64,000 bases of DNA. It comes from Microbulbifer variabilis (GTDB taxonomy: Bacteria > Pseudomonadota > Gammaproteobacteria > Pseudomonadales > Cellvibrionaceae). Position numbers and translations under genes: made by a program. The stretch covers positions 2,649,001-2,713,000 of the forward strand of contig NZ_CP092418.1 of the NCBI RefSeq assembly GCF_023716485.1. Direction: 5' to 3'. Under the pieces are notes generated by a model. That model had not been told where the DNA came from, did no database searches, and saw only the letters and a list, made by a program, of their open reading frames with translations. This document shows, piece after piece, positions 44,548-52,822 of this stretch. How positions within the stretch are numbered: the stretch's first letter is position 1; each line of letters starts with the position of its first letter.

Positions 44548-45324
44548 TTGGTAAAAACTCACGAGCAAGAGGTTGTTTCTGCAAAATTACAAATTAGCAG
44601 CCTTAAAGCCGACTACATGTCAAGCCTAACTGATTTTATAGCTACACCAAAAGAGCAGAAAATTTCAAAGCTTACTAATGTACTAGCCTCAGGAAACAAG
44701 TACTTTAATTATGTTGAAGAGTTTGTTGGGAATAGCAATCTGTTAGGCGCCCACGACAATCCCAAATGGGTCATTGGCTTTGCAGAAGATTGCGCTGAAG
44801 TTTTAAATAGCTTATTGAAGCACTTTAATTTAATTTTTAAAACCATAAGCTCATTGCAGCCAGATTTGCTAGAGTCCGCTAAGCCCGGAGCAACAGCATA
44901 TGCGAACATGCAAAGGATGGTGTTGAAATATCTCACCCCAGAAATTGCCAAGAAGATTGAAAATGATTTCAAAATGTTAGGCTTACCTACATATGGTTTT
45001 GATAATTACAAACTGCCCTTTATGACTAAAGAAAAACAAATATATTTATCTTTTTCCTTTGGAGTCTCATTTCTCATAACGCTGATAATCATTGCGGTTG
45101 TAATTCCAAACCCAACAGGCTTTCAGTACACCATATTCCGTATAATTCTCTCTATAGCAGCTGGTGGTGCAGTTGCAGCATTTCCTGGGTTCATAGAAGT
45201 AAAGCTAGGCAAATGGTTACGAGCTGGTGGCGCACTAGCTGTTTTTGTGCTGGTGTACTTTTGGAGCCCTGCTGCAATTGAAATGACCAACTCAAAGTCA
45301 CCAATAGCCTATGAATCTAAATAA
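44548..45324 (+). CDS. Membrane protein with cytoplasmic helical domain (right-end cargo)
   Basis: A 258-residue protein with a TTG start and GAGGG upstream. Residues 1-160 are soluble and helical (AKLQISSLKADYMSSLTDFI and on). Three membrane segments then follow (about 165-187, 196-216 and 226-244; LSFSFGVSFLITLIIIAVVI, IILSIAAGGAVAAFPGFI, LAVFVLVYFWSP). The order sensor-like domain plus C-terminal membrane domain occurs in several phage-exclusion proteins, but no family was recognised and a defence role is a guess. Low GC marks it as acquired. Confidence 0.7.
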   Translation: MVKTHEQEVVSAKLQISSLKADYMSSLTDFIATPKEQKISKLTNVLASGNKYFNYVEEFVGNSNLLGAHDNPKWVIGFAEDCAEVLNSLLKHFNLIFKTISSLQPDLLESAKPGATAYANMQRMVLKYLTPEIAKKIENDFKMLGLPTYGFDNYKLPFMTKEKQIYLSFSFGVSFLITLIIIAVVIPNPTGFQYTIFRIILSIAAGGAVAAFPGFIEVKLGKWLRAGGALAVFVLVYFWSPAAIEMTNSKSPIAYESK

Positions 45325-45474
45325 AAGGACTTAATAAGAGGCTCTAGGTGACATCTGAAATTGACCTGAACCAAATACGAAGAGAGCTCACACCACAAAA
45401 ACAATGAGAACCATAGAGTTAGTAGCCTTTAACTATGAGATGCTCTCGATTAGCACTATGAGTACCAACCTAAT

Positions 45475-45496
45475 GTCTCAACAAAGTCTCAACGCA
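45475..45496 (+). repeat. Probable integrase arm site, right
   Basis: Identical to 11169-11190 in sequence and orientation, 90 nt from the right attachment copy. Confidence 0.7.
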
Positions 45497-45585
45497 TACG
45501 AAGGTTATAGGGCAATAAAGGGCAATTTCACGTAAGATAACGCCATTTAGCGGTATGTTGAGTATCAATGGAGAGTTAAACAGGT

Positions 45586-45644
45586 GTCTTGAAAACCGTT
45601 GACTGTAACAGGTCCCAGGGTTCGAATCCCTGCCCCACCGCCAT
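45586..45644 (+). repeat. Attachment site, right copy (tRNA-Ser 3' fragment)
   Basis: An exact 59-bp copy of tRNA-Ser from the anticodon stem through CCA. It lacks a 5' half and cannot form a tRNA. Confidence 0.97.
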
Positions 45645-45657
45645 TATTCATGCAGAA

Positions 45658-45682
45658 AGCCCTGATTTTTCAGGGCTTTTTT
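45658..45682 (+). terminator. Original tRNA-Ser terminator, displaced
   Basis: AGCCCTG with CAGGGCT around a T-rich loop and then a T run, 14 nt after the right attachment copy. Before integration this followed the tRNA directly. Confidence 0.88.
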
Positions 45683-45741
45683 GTTTCTGCTTTTTGTGGT
45701 CCCCCACTTAATTTTTGAAGCGCTTCACTCGACGCCCACCA

Positions 45742-46131
45742 TTAGTCACCCCTGTGATACCTCACTGATGCCTTAACCACCCCCTCCACTATCAATTCTT
45801 GTCCCTCCCATATGGGTATTGCTGGATAGTTAGAGTTAGCCGGAAGCAATCTTCCACGACGTCGATCCAATATCTTGCAAGTGAGCTGGCCATCCAGAGC
45901 CACAACAACCACATCGCCGTCCACTGGCGCAAGAGACCGATCGACTATGAGAAGGTCACCATCGTGGATGCCAGCATTAATCATAGAGTCACCATTAGCG
46001 CGGACCATGTACGTTGCAGCTGGCCTGGCAACTAGATGATCATCAAGGCTAAGGGCCGCTTCCAGGTGGTCATCTGCTGGAGAGGGAAAGCCGCATGGAA
46101 CGCCGCTACCAAAGAAAGGGATAGATTTCAT
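45742..46131 (-). CDS. umuD: UmuD-type translesion polymerase subunit (orphan)
   Basis: A 129-residue LexA-fold self-cleaving protein. The cleavage site is the Cys13-Gly14 bond in VPCGFPSPADD, the catalytic Ser is in NGDSM and the Lys in TCKIL. UmuD' pairs with UmuC to form polymerase V. A LexA-type box stands just upstream. No umuC follows: downstream lie a short gap and the tRNA terminator of the other strand. A partner must be elsewhere, or the gene has a regulatory role. Confidence 0.92.
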   Translation of the reverse strand: MKSIPFFGSGVPCGFPSPADDHLEAALSLDDHLVARPAATYMVRANGDSMINAGIHDGDLLIVDRSLAPVDGDVVVVALDGQLTCKILDRRRGRLLPANSNYPAIPIWEGQELIVEGVVKASVRYHRGD

Positions 46132-46143
46132 GAAACACCTGAA

Positions 46144-46163
46144 TACTGTATTTATATACTGAA
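46144..46163 (-). promoter_or_regulatory. LexA (SOS) box of umuD
   Basis: TACTGTATTTATATACTGAA, 13 nt upstream of the umuD ATG. The left half fits the consensus TACTGTATATATATACAGTA perfectly; the right half has three differences. Confidence 0.75.
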
Positions 46164-46220
46164 TGCGGATGTAGAGTGGTGACTACCAAGCGAAATACTT
46201 GACCAGTAAGCCTGCTTTAC

Positions 46221-46955
46221 TCATGCAGCTAAAGAGTGGCGATAAGCTACTGTCTCACGATGCCCCTTCAGAAATTCCTGCCACCCCTCTGCGCTGCCTG
46301 ATTCCGCGTCAAGCCAAGCTTCCATGTAATCAGCATCAAGGAAAATTGGGCTGCGATCATGTCCTGCTGCTTCAACTTCAGGAGCAGGGTCATCAGTAAT
46401 CAAGGTGCATGAGAAGTGGCCGACCTCTTTACCCGGAGACGTCCAGTAATCCCATAGAATTGGCGCCCACATTAAGCTCCTCCCCTCTGGTATGAACTGT
46501 ATCTGGGTTTTCTTACCCTTCCGTTCTACCCATTCGAAGAAGCTGGTGAATGGTAAGATGCCATGCCGATGACCTATCAGGGGTCGCCAAGTCTTTGCCT
46601 CCAGCAACCTATCCAGGCGGGCGTTATAAAGGCTGTATTTGGTTGATAAGTCCCAAGCTGAATTTGATGGGCGGATCGAATATCGTAATGGCCGCAGCCA
46701 ATTCTTGCCCTCATCGCACACGATACCTGGAGCAAAATATCGAGGGTATGCGCGCTGACCAGGCTCTACCACCCGGAACTGACTCGAACGGGGCTGCCCC
46801 CTCAAGCCCAGCACATGTTTAATCTCTTCCTTACTAGAAGATTTCTCCCACTCTTGATCTAAGCGCAGCTGGTCCCAAGACAACCCGTCATTCTGGAAAT
46901 TAATTGGTAGCTCCGAGAGCAATCCATTACTGGGCACAGCAAAGGAGTAACACAT
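46221..46955 (-). CDS. SOS response-associated peptidase (SRAP/YedK family)
   Basis: A 244-residue protein of the YedK/HMCES family, which forms a covalent crosslink with abasic sites in single-stranded DNA through Cys2. The start MCYSF at 46955 is chosen because Cys2 must be exposed; the frame is open 27 nt upstream. Conserved parts are RYSIRPSNSAWD, YNARLDRLLEAKTWR, FTSFFEWVE and the late GHDRSPIFLD with the active His. It stands near umuD, in keeping with an SOS or DNA-damage group. A truncated paralogue is at 58.8-59.3 kb. Confidence 0.9.
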   Translation of the reverse strand: MCYSFAVPSNGLLSELPINFQNDGLSWDQLRLDQEWEKSSSKEEIKHVLGLRGQPRSSQFRVVEPGQRAYPRYFAPGIVCDEGKNWLRPLRYSIRPSNSAWDLSTKYSLYNARLDRLLEAKTWRPLIGHRHGILPFTSFFEWVERKGKKTQIQFIPEGRSLMWAPILWDYWTSPGKEVGHFSCTLITDDPAPEVEAAGHDRSPIFLDADYMEAWLDAESGSAEGWQEFLKGHRETVAYRHSLAA

Positions 46956-47075
46956 GAGAGCCCTCCACACTGCAAAATTCAAGCTGAGTTTGAAAATCCA
47001 GCAATAATGATAGCAAGCGTTGAAATCAGCTATTCTTCCAGGAAAGCAAGAATCTGCGTTAACTCATCCGAAGAA

Positions 47076-47124
47076 AGCTAACGCCTCAATAACCGGAGCG
47101 CGCTTTTTGATGGCTTTGTTAGCC
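47076..47124 (-). other. attC-like recombination site behind the CbrC gene
   Basis: On the minus strand the site runs from GGCTAACAAAGCC to GGCGTTAGCT over about 49 bp, with complementary outer boxes (CTAAC and GTTAG), an inner TCAA/TTGA pairing and a GCGCGC centre. It starts 5 nt after the CbrC stop, the usual position of an attC in an integron cassette. It is shorter than most attC sites. Confidence 0.65.
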
Positions 47125-47129
47125 TTTTG

Positions 47130-47672
47130 TCAATCACAGTCGGAGTAGCCGCCAAGCTCACCACATTTACTACATTTGAAAACATAAGCAGTAGGAGAGC
47201 CGTCTTTTGATAAAGCACTTAAGTATGACTCCCATTGCTCATCACTATAGCCTGATTCTTGTTTAAGTTGATTAATAAGCATTGAGCCAAACTCTTTGAT
47301 TTCTGCGTTTCCCGCAGCGCCCAAGAATATTGCTGCGTCTCCGCAATGCGTCCACCACCTCTCTTGCTGCCAACCACTAAACCCAGGCGTTTTGAATGCA
47401 ATTACTTCTTTAACATGTTCCGGAACATTATCCCAAGACCCGTAATCCCCGATACAATCAAAATCAGTAAATTCTGCATCAAACTCCTCGTGTGCCCGCC
47501 CGTCAGCAATACACCAAGGACAGATGCAGTCATCAAGCTCTTCTTCGGAGAGAATCGGCCCGGTATAAATATACCCTTTTACTTCGCCACAGCACTCGCA
47601 TTCGGTATCCGATTTTACGACTGAGCCTGTTTTTATTGGATCTGGATGATACTTAAATTCAGGTAGATTCAT
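47130..47672 (-). CDS. CbrC family protein (UPF0167), integron-type cassette
   Basis: A 180-residue Cys-rich protein with CECCGEVKGYIYTG, CICPWCIADG and KCSKCGEL, probable zinc sites, as in CbrC/UPF0167, which is linked to colicin E2 tolerance in E. coli. CbrC-like genes are frequent integron cassettes. Here the ATG follows a GCGTTAGCC core box by 13 nt and the stop is followed by an attC-like site, so the whole unit looks like one gene cassette. No integron integrase is in the window. Confidence 0.82.
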   Translation of the reverse strand: MNLPEFKYHPDPIKTGSVVKSDTECECCGEVKGYIYTGPILSEEELDDCICPWCIADGRAHEEFDAEFTDFDCIGDYGSWDNVPEHVKEVIAFKTPGFSGWQQERWWTHCGDAAIFLGAAGNAEIKEFGSMLINQLKQESGYSDEQWESYLSALSKDGSPTAYVFKCSKCGELGGYSDCD

Positions 47673-47685
47673 GATTCTCCGTAGA

Positions 47686-47724
47686 GGCTAACGCCTGCAA
47701 CAAGGGCGAGCAATTTGTTGCGAG
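47686..47724 (-). other. Truncated attC-like site upstream of the CbrC gene
   Basis: On the minus strand, GCAACAAATTGC...TTGTTGCAGGCGTTAGCC, giving inner arms GCAACAA/TTGTTGC and the outer core GTTAGCC. The matching outer CTAAC box is missing because the IS3 element starts at 47725. Confidence 0.6.
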
Positions 47725-47758
47725 TGATCTTGCCCCGATAAAACGGACACACTACTTT

Positions 47759-48646
47759 TCATACTGCTATTCGCTCATATTCCATTGGTGATTGATAGCC
47801 TAGAGCTGAATACAGCCGCCTACGGTTGTAAAAATCATTAATATATCGAGCCAAAGCATACTTTAGATGGCTCACTGTCTGGAATCTAGTTTCTCTAATC
47901 AGTTCAGCTTTTAAGCTATGGAAGAACGACTCCATATGGGCATTATCCGTACATTTACCCGCTCTACTCAAGCTATGCTGGATTCCATATTTTCTCAACT
48001 CTTTTTGATACTCGGACCCTCTGTACTCTACACCTCTGTCCGTGTGTAATATTAATCCCGGTTGTGATCCTCTTTTCCTTACAGCATTCATCAGGGTTCT
48101 TCGGGTTAATTCTGTTGTTCTTTTCGTATCTAAACTCCAACCGATTACTCGGCGAGAATACAAATCCATCACCACTGACAAGTACTGCCATTGCCCCTTA
48201 ACCTTAAGGTAGGTTATGTCAGCAACCCAAACTTGATTCTTGCTTTTAGGCACAGCTCCATCCGGTCTAAGATTCTCCCCAGAGGCTAGGAAACGCTTTA
48301 TGCCTGGTGCCCTACGTGTCACTCTCGTAACTCTGGCTACGACTCCTAATTCCTGCATCAGCCGGGCTACGCGCTTACGGCTAACTTCATATCCCTTGGT
48401 CAGCAGGGCTTTCCAAATTCTTGGACTACCATAGCGCCCTGCAGAGTCATCCGAAATCTTTTGAATCTGAATCTTTAGATCATCATCTTGGTGTTTTCGA
48501 TGCGATCGCTGCCTCTTCAGCCAATCATAATAGCCACTGCGCGATACTCCCAGCCACTGACAAGTTCTTTTGATACCTAGTTCTGATCCGAACCTCTGGA
48601 TGAATCGATATCTTGCTGATGTTCCTCCGCAAGAAACCGTTGCCAC
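47759..48646 (-). CDS. IS3-family transposase OrfB (DDE)
   Basis: A 295-residue catalytic part with an rve integrase core: Asp in VWVADITYLK, Asp in LILHTDRGVEYRG and Glu in NAHMESFFHSLKAEL. It is normally made as an OrfAB fusion through the slippery A AAA AAG at the orfA end; the first codon is a GTG right after that site. Confidence 0.95.
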   Translation of the reverse strand: MATVSCGGTSARYRFIQRFGSELGIKRTCQWLGVSRSGYYDWLKRQRSHRKHQDDDLKIQIQKISDDSAGRYGSPRIWKALLTKGYEVSRKRVARLMQELGVVARVTRVTRRAPGIKRFLASGENLRPDGAVPKSKNQVWVADITYLKVKGQWQYLSVVMDLYSRRVIGWSLDTKRTTELTRRTLMNAVRKRGSQPGLILHTDRGVEYRGSEYQKELRKYGIQHSLSRAGKCTDNAHMESFFHSLKAELIRETRFQTVSHLKYALARYINDFYNRRRLYSALGYQSPMEYERIAV

Positions 48647-48942
48647 TTTTTTAACAAATCAAGCTCCTGCTTTAATTTACGATTCTCCGCCTCTAAACGC
48701 TTTACCCTAGAAAGTTCTTTCTCTGCTTTAGAGACTACACCAGTTAGCTTTCTTCGTTTATTTGCCACAATCTTCCCCTCCTGAAACTCTTTTCGCCATC
48801 GTGACAGCATGAAAGGGTGAATGTCGAGAGTTTCGGCCACTTCCTTAACTTGAACACCCTCTATCAAGCTAAGCATTACCGCTTTCACTTTGAATTCGTT
48901 TGAATACTGCCAAGTCTTTCTAGGTTTGTTGTATTTCGGCAT
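48577..48942 (-). CDS. IS3-family transposase OrfA
   Basis: A 121-residue protein with an N-terminal HTH (SNEFKVKAVMLSLIEGVQVK, LDIHPFMLSRWRKEFQEGK) and a C-terminal leucine-rich coiled coil (AEKELSRVKRLEAENRKLKQ). The zero frame continues past the slippery heptamer to a stop 70 nt later. It binds the terminal repeats. Confidence 0.94.
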   Translation of the reverse strand: MPKYNKPRKTWQYSNEFKVKAVMLSLIEGVQVKEVAETLDIHPFMLSRWRKEFQEGKIVANKRRKLTGVVSKAEKELSRVKRLEAENRKLKQELDLLKKWQRFLAEEHQQDIDSSRGSDQN

Positions 48943-48993
48943 AAGACACCTCGCCTGTTTGACTTTGGTGTCCGTTAAAACGGGGCAAGATCA

Positions 48994-49081
48994 AGGTCCA
49001 GCCGTCTTCCGGCAGATAATCGTGCAGGGTGCGGCTCCAGCTGATGCTATCGCCGGCAATAAACGTGCGTGGTTCAGTCAT
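48994..49081 (-). pseudogene. Phage gene fragment cut by IS3
   Basis: The frame opens MTEPRTFIAGDSISWSRTLH with the ATG at 49081, just after the terminase stop, and runs about 30 codons before entering the IS3 end. It probably was the small head-tail gene that follows the large terminase in lambdoid phages; the rest is missing from the window. Confidence 0.7.
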
Positions 49082-49084
49082 GGA

Positions 49085-51027
49085 TTACCTTTTGATTCCG
49101 CCCACCTTGCGGGCGCTGTTGCGCTTGCGGCGCATTTTCTTGGACGGTTCGGGCTCGGGGTTGAGCACCAGCACCTCGCGAGCTTCAGGTTCTGGCTCTG
49201 CGGGTTTTAGGCGGGCAGCGAGTGCTCGGTAATCTGGGGTTAGGATTTCCACAACGGCGAGAGCACCGACATAGCAGTCGAGCGCTTCATTACGTGGCCG
49301 CATCTTTTTGTAGATCCGCTTGGGGTAGCCGTCCTTGAATACCGTGACCCGCTTTTCGCTAGTCATCTGCTCGCAAAACTCTTCGTCGATCGAGTTGGGC
49401 AAATGGACATAACCAGGCCCTGGGCCGGAGATTTTCAGGCGCCCCATCACCAGATCCTTGCCAGTGTCGACGCCTATTGGGAACAGGTTCACGCCGCCTT
49501 TGTTGCTCTTGCTGGGGCGACCCACCAAGGGTGCAGCGCGCTGGTTTGAACCTTTGCAGGCCCATACCCGCTCACCCTCGTGGCGCTTGGCAAACTGTAA
49601 ACCATTTGCGTGTAGTGACCGCCGGTATCAATGCCGGTGGCGGCAATCGGCAACATAACCCCACTTTCGTGCTCATAGCGGCTGTGCCGCCATTGGGTAA
49701 GGCGGTTCCACAACTCATGACGACCGGGGTCGCCGCGAAATACTTGGTGCTCTACCAACCAGGATTCTGTACCCCGTTCACCACCAAAGGCCCATGAACT
49801 GGCTTCCAGGCGATCGTCTTGCACATCGACAAAGCCAACAATAACTACAGCGGCCTGGGGGACTTGTGCGGGGTACTGCTCCCGCCGCATATACAGGTGA
49901 TGTGCTTCCACTCTCTCGCCCTCTTCTTCCCAGGCTTCACCCTTGGTGGTGTTGACCCAGCCTTTTAGTTTGTTGGGATCACCCTTGGCCCGCAGAAAAT
50001 CGCGAGCGATCTTGCCCCAGGTGGTCCAGGGGGAATAAGCAGCCCAAATATGGAAGGCAACGGATAAGGGGGCATCAACGGGCTTACCATCGCAATAAAA
50101 CTTGAGGCCATCGCGCGTGGTCATGCCGGATCCGCTGCGCCACTCGCCGCGCTCGTCCATGCCTTCCAGTTCGTGCTGCCTGATCACGCAGCCGGTGTGC
50201 TTGCATTCGTAGTGAGCTTGCAGAACAGTTTCGGGGCTATCCCACTTGATCTCGTGCTTTGCTTTCTCACCTCCCCATTCCAGCACCTGATACTCATCAC
50301 AATGCGGGCAAGGCAGATAGCGATAAAAGAATTCATCCGCTTCGTTAGCGGCCTTAGAGATTTGGCACTCCCCTTTAGTTTTGGGTGTGCTGCCGCGTAT
50401 GGATTTTGGATAGGCGGAGCCCTCCATACGCTTGTCGCCAATAACGGTGGGCGGGCCTTCTTTTTCGATATCGTCATCGAAGCTGGATAGCTCGTCATAG
50501 ATACTGGCATCAGTGGATTTTTCCCGGTAGTTCTTCGCGCTCTTGCCGCCGCGAATAAACCACTGCCGGCTATTGGTAAAGCGCTTGTAGTCGAGGGTGT
50601 TATCCCGGTGTTTGCGTCCATACCAGGGGGCCAGCTTGCGCAGCACAGGTACGTCTCGGATTGTGGGTTCCGCGTGCTGCTTCATAAAGTCTTCTGCGGC
50701 ACTGTCTGTGGGTTGCCACATGATGACATTGCGCTGGCGATGTTCGGCAAAATAAGCCAGGGCAATGGTGATGCACTTGGTGCAACCAACGCGGGCGGAC
50801 TTGATCCAATTGACTTCGACAATATCGTCATTGCCCATCGCATTTAGGATTGCAACCTGAAACGGACGGGTTTCCCAAACGCCTTGGGTGTAGCTGGATT
50901 CCACCGACAGATAAAAATATTCATCAGCCCACTCGGCCATGGGCAGCGGCTCGGGCCGCTTTAATACGCGCAGGGCTGCGCGGACTTCTTGCTTAATCGC
51001 CTGTCGCTGGGATGCCGAGATCATCAA
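49085..51027 (-). pseudogene. Terminase large subunit, GpA family, frameshifted
   Basis: The N-terminal part (49489-51027) has ATPase features (WIKSARVGCTKC, Walker B SIYDELSSF) and much of the nuclease. Around 49604 a single base is missing in a short T run (minus strand reads ACAGTTTGCC). Restoring one T links the frame to FAKRHEGERVWACKGSNQRA and on, through VGRPSKSNKGGVNLFPIGVD to a stop at 49085. The restored length is about 647 residues, normal for lambda GpA relatives. It overlaps the small subunit by 35 nt. Confidence 0.88.
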
Positions 51028-51601
51028 TTATTTCGTCCAAGTATTTGGACACGTCGGCCGCAGCATTCTGCGCTTTGACAATCTCGCGCCTGACCAAATC
51101 AAGCGACGACGCCGAGAGCCCAGGCTCTTTCCTTTTGATTTTCCCAGGGATAGCATCAAGGGCAGCGGCCATCCGATCCGCAATTTTTGACAGCACTAGC
51201 CCCTGAATTCCGATAGGCAGCTGCTTGCCACGGGCTATTTCGTTTTCAAGCTCTAGCTTATCCGCGCGCTGTTTTGACAGGCGTGCTCCTTCGTGTATCG
51301 GGTCAAGCTTGTCGCTCGACTGAGCCGGACGTTCCAGCTGCATTTTCCGTACTAGCGCCTCTTCTCTGTTATCCAGGAGACTGCGCACGGTGTAGTAATT
51401 CTTGTTCCCTTGGCGAGCTGTAGGCTCCACCTTCCACTTGTCAAAAGCTGTTGCAGTTATGCCGAGCGAATCACACACCTGCCGCTTGTTGAGCCAGTAA
51501 TCAGGAACGGGGGTGGGTTGGTCATTGCTGGACTTTTTCCCTGCAGTAGAGGCAGCCGTTTGAGTCTGTTTTTTTCGGGGTTTTTGTTTGGTTTCAGCCA
51601 T
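50993..51601 (-). CDS. Terminase small subunit (DUF1441/Nu1-like)
   Basis: A 202-residue DNA-recognition subunit with an N-terminal disordered basic-polar tail, an HTH (LNKRQVCDSLGITATAFDKW) near 36-56 and the helical C-terminus SLDLVRREIVKAQNAAADVS that contacts the large subunit. Directly upstream of the broken GpA gene, the usual order. Confidence 0.85.
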   Translation of the reverse strand: MAETKQKPRKKQTQTAASTAGKKSSNDQPTPVPDYWLNKRQVCDSLGITATAFDKWKVEPTARQGNKNYYTVRSLLDNREEALVRKMQLERPAQSSDKLDPIHEGARLSKQRADKLELENEIARGKQLPIGIQGLVLSKIADRMAAALDAIPGKIKRKEPGLSASSLDLVRREIVKAQNAAADVSKYLDEIIDDLGIPATGD

Positions 51602-51733
51602 GCCCTAGTACCTCAATGACCAACCACCAACCCCCGCCTAAAATGCCTCATAAATAGCGAAACCTCGCGCAGCAGCGGACCCGTATGGCTCAGGGTCCAG
51701 GAAGGACCCGCGCGGGAGTGTGGTGCGATGTGT

Positions 51734-52318
51734 TCACTTGAGTTTGCGCAGCTGATAGTTGATTGATCGGGTGAGTTCGACGCGGAATCTTGCGCTAGCC
51801 TGGCGCTCCATAACCTGCTGCAGGCGCTGGCTAATGAATGCACCGCGAGGGCTAGGGCCGCTGATACTCTTCAGTGGTGTACGGCCAGGGCCTTTGCGTG
51901 CAAATACCAGCAGCTGGCCCTGTGGCGCCCTGCCAATAAAGGTGTGCTTATAAGTTTTAGTCTCGCCCCAGGCCTTAGCTTTAACGCCTAGCGCCTTATG
52001 TGCGCCGCGTTTGTTGCGCGCATTGAAGTGGCCCACCTTACGCTGGCTGGGGCGTACAAAGTTAATTAAGTTTTTACCGCGAGATTTCTTTGCATCAATG
52101 GCAGCACTCAGGCGATTGCGGCTAGCTAAATTGAGCTGGTGTGCCTGCCTGATTTCTTTCTGCTTGATATTCGTCTCGGCTGAGACCTCTTTGACGGCGG
52201 CGCTATTCACTGAGCGCACCGCCTTATTGATTGCCTGGCTTGCGGCTTTCGGTATCAAACCGCGCTCCATCTTGCCCAGCTTCTTTTCCAGCTTGGCTAA
52301 GTCATGCTTTATCTGCAC
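51734..52318 (-). CDS. Prophage minor tail protein Z-like
   Basis: A 194-residue basic protein (MQIKHDLAKLEKKLGKMERG) with the family parts ASQAINKAVRSVNSAAVKEV and IKQKEIRQAHQLNLASRNRL. Lambda gpZ acts in the last step of tail maturation. Its position before the terminase genes, away from other tail genes, is known in related prophages. It overlaps the holin-like gene by 17 nt. Confidence 0.8.
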   Translation of the reverse strand: MQIKHDLAKLEKKLGKMERGLIPKAASQAINKAVRSVNSAAVKEVSAETNIKQKEIRQAHQLNLASRNRLSAAIDAKKSRGKNLINFVRPSQRKVGHFNARNKRGAHKALGVKAKAWGETKTYKHTFIGRAPQGQLLVFARKGPGRTPLKSISGPSPRGAFISQRLQQVMERQASARFRVELTRSINYQLRKLK

Positions 52319-52742
52319 TGACCCGCCCCTTGAAAGTGGCTATGGCCTCGCCAATCTTGTTGGGCGCGAAATAGAAAAACATAATCAAGCCCTGCACAGA
52401 TGTGACCTCCACCAGCAGGCCCCAGGCCGCTGAGGCCGCCGCAGCCAATGCGTTTCCATCTTGCCCGGCCAATGCTGCCAAGATAGAGAGGGCAGCCACC
52501 AGCAAAACCAACAGCAGGTAAACTGCCGAAAAGGCTATCGCAATCAACCTGCGCGCTATGTTCTGCCCGCTGGTGGACTTGATCCACTGCAGCAAGAATT
52601 CACGCACCTGTGCGTTGCGCTGGTCGCTATCCTGGGCTTTTTCTTCAGCGGTATAAAACAGCGCATCGCCAGTTTTGATCAGGGCACCAGCGCCCTTTTC
52701 CAGGGCTTTCTCACTACCCCACAAACGGGACCAAAAGCTCAT
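52302..52742 (-). CDS. Putative phage holin, 3TM/GTA type
   Basis: A 146-residue protein with a long hydrophobic stretch around 64-92 (LIAIAFSAVYLLLVLLVAAL), a second weak segment and a third near 115-127 (VQGLIMFFYFAPNKIGEAI). The final FFYFAPNKIGE is typical of GTA-type holins. It would act with the M15 endolysin at 57.3 kb or a lost lysin. Confidence 0.72.
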   Translation of the reverse strand: MSFWSRLWGSEKALEKGAGALIKTGDALFYTAEEKAQDSDQRNAQVREFLLQWIKSTSGQNIARRLIAIAFSAVYLLLVLLVAALSILAALAGQDGNALAAAASAAWGLLVEVTSVQGLIMFFYFAPNKIGEAIATFKGRVSADKA

Positions 52743-52822
52743 GCCGCTATCTCCAAAAATAAGGGGCCACCCGGTGCTAGGTGATATGGGGAGGGGGAGG
52801 AAGCACCGGGTGGCGAAAAAGG

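Larger units (their letters stand above)
11032..45644. mobile_element. P2-related prophage integrated in tRNA-Ser
   Basis: About 34.6 kb lie between two perfect 59-bp copies of the tRNA-Ser 3' part. The content is a full temperate myophage set: P2-type head genes, contractile tail, lysis cassette, Ogr-like activator, primase-helicase, excisionase-like and repressor-like regulators, and a tyrosine integrase next to the right attachment site. The head genes Q and P read rightward, and O, N, M, L and the tail genes read leftward, as in P2. Cargo genes occupy both ends. Two phage genes carry in-frame stop codons, so viability is uncertain. Confidence 0.95.
47725..48993 (-). mobile_element. IS3-family insertion sequence (IS150-like)
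   Basis: 1269 bp bounded by 26-bp inverted repeats (47725-47750 and 48968-48993) that start TGATCTTGCCCCG and match except for a four-base patch. It contains orfA and orfB joined by a -1 slippery A AAA AAG at 48646-48652. The flanking bases (GAG left, AGG right) do not form a target duplication. The left end interrupts an attC-like site and the right end a phage gene. Confidence 0.93.

Noticed and set aside
45586..45644. Second tRNA-Ser gene
   Set aside because: Only the 3' part is present; there is no acceptor 5' strand or D arm. It is the right attachment copy.
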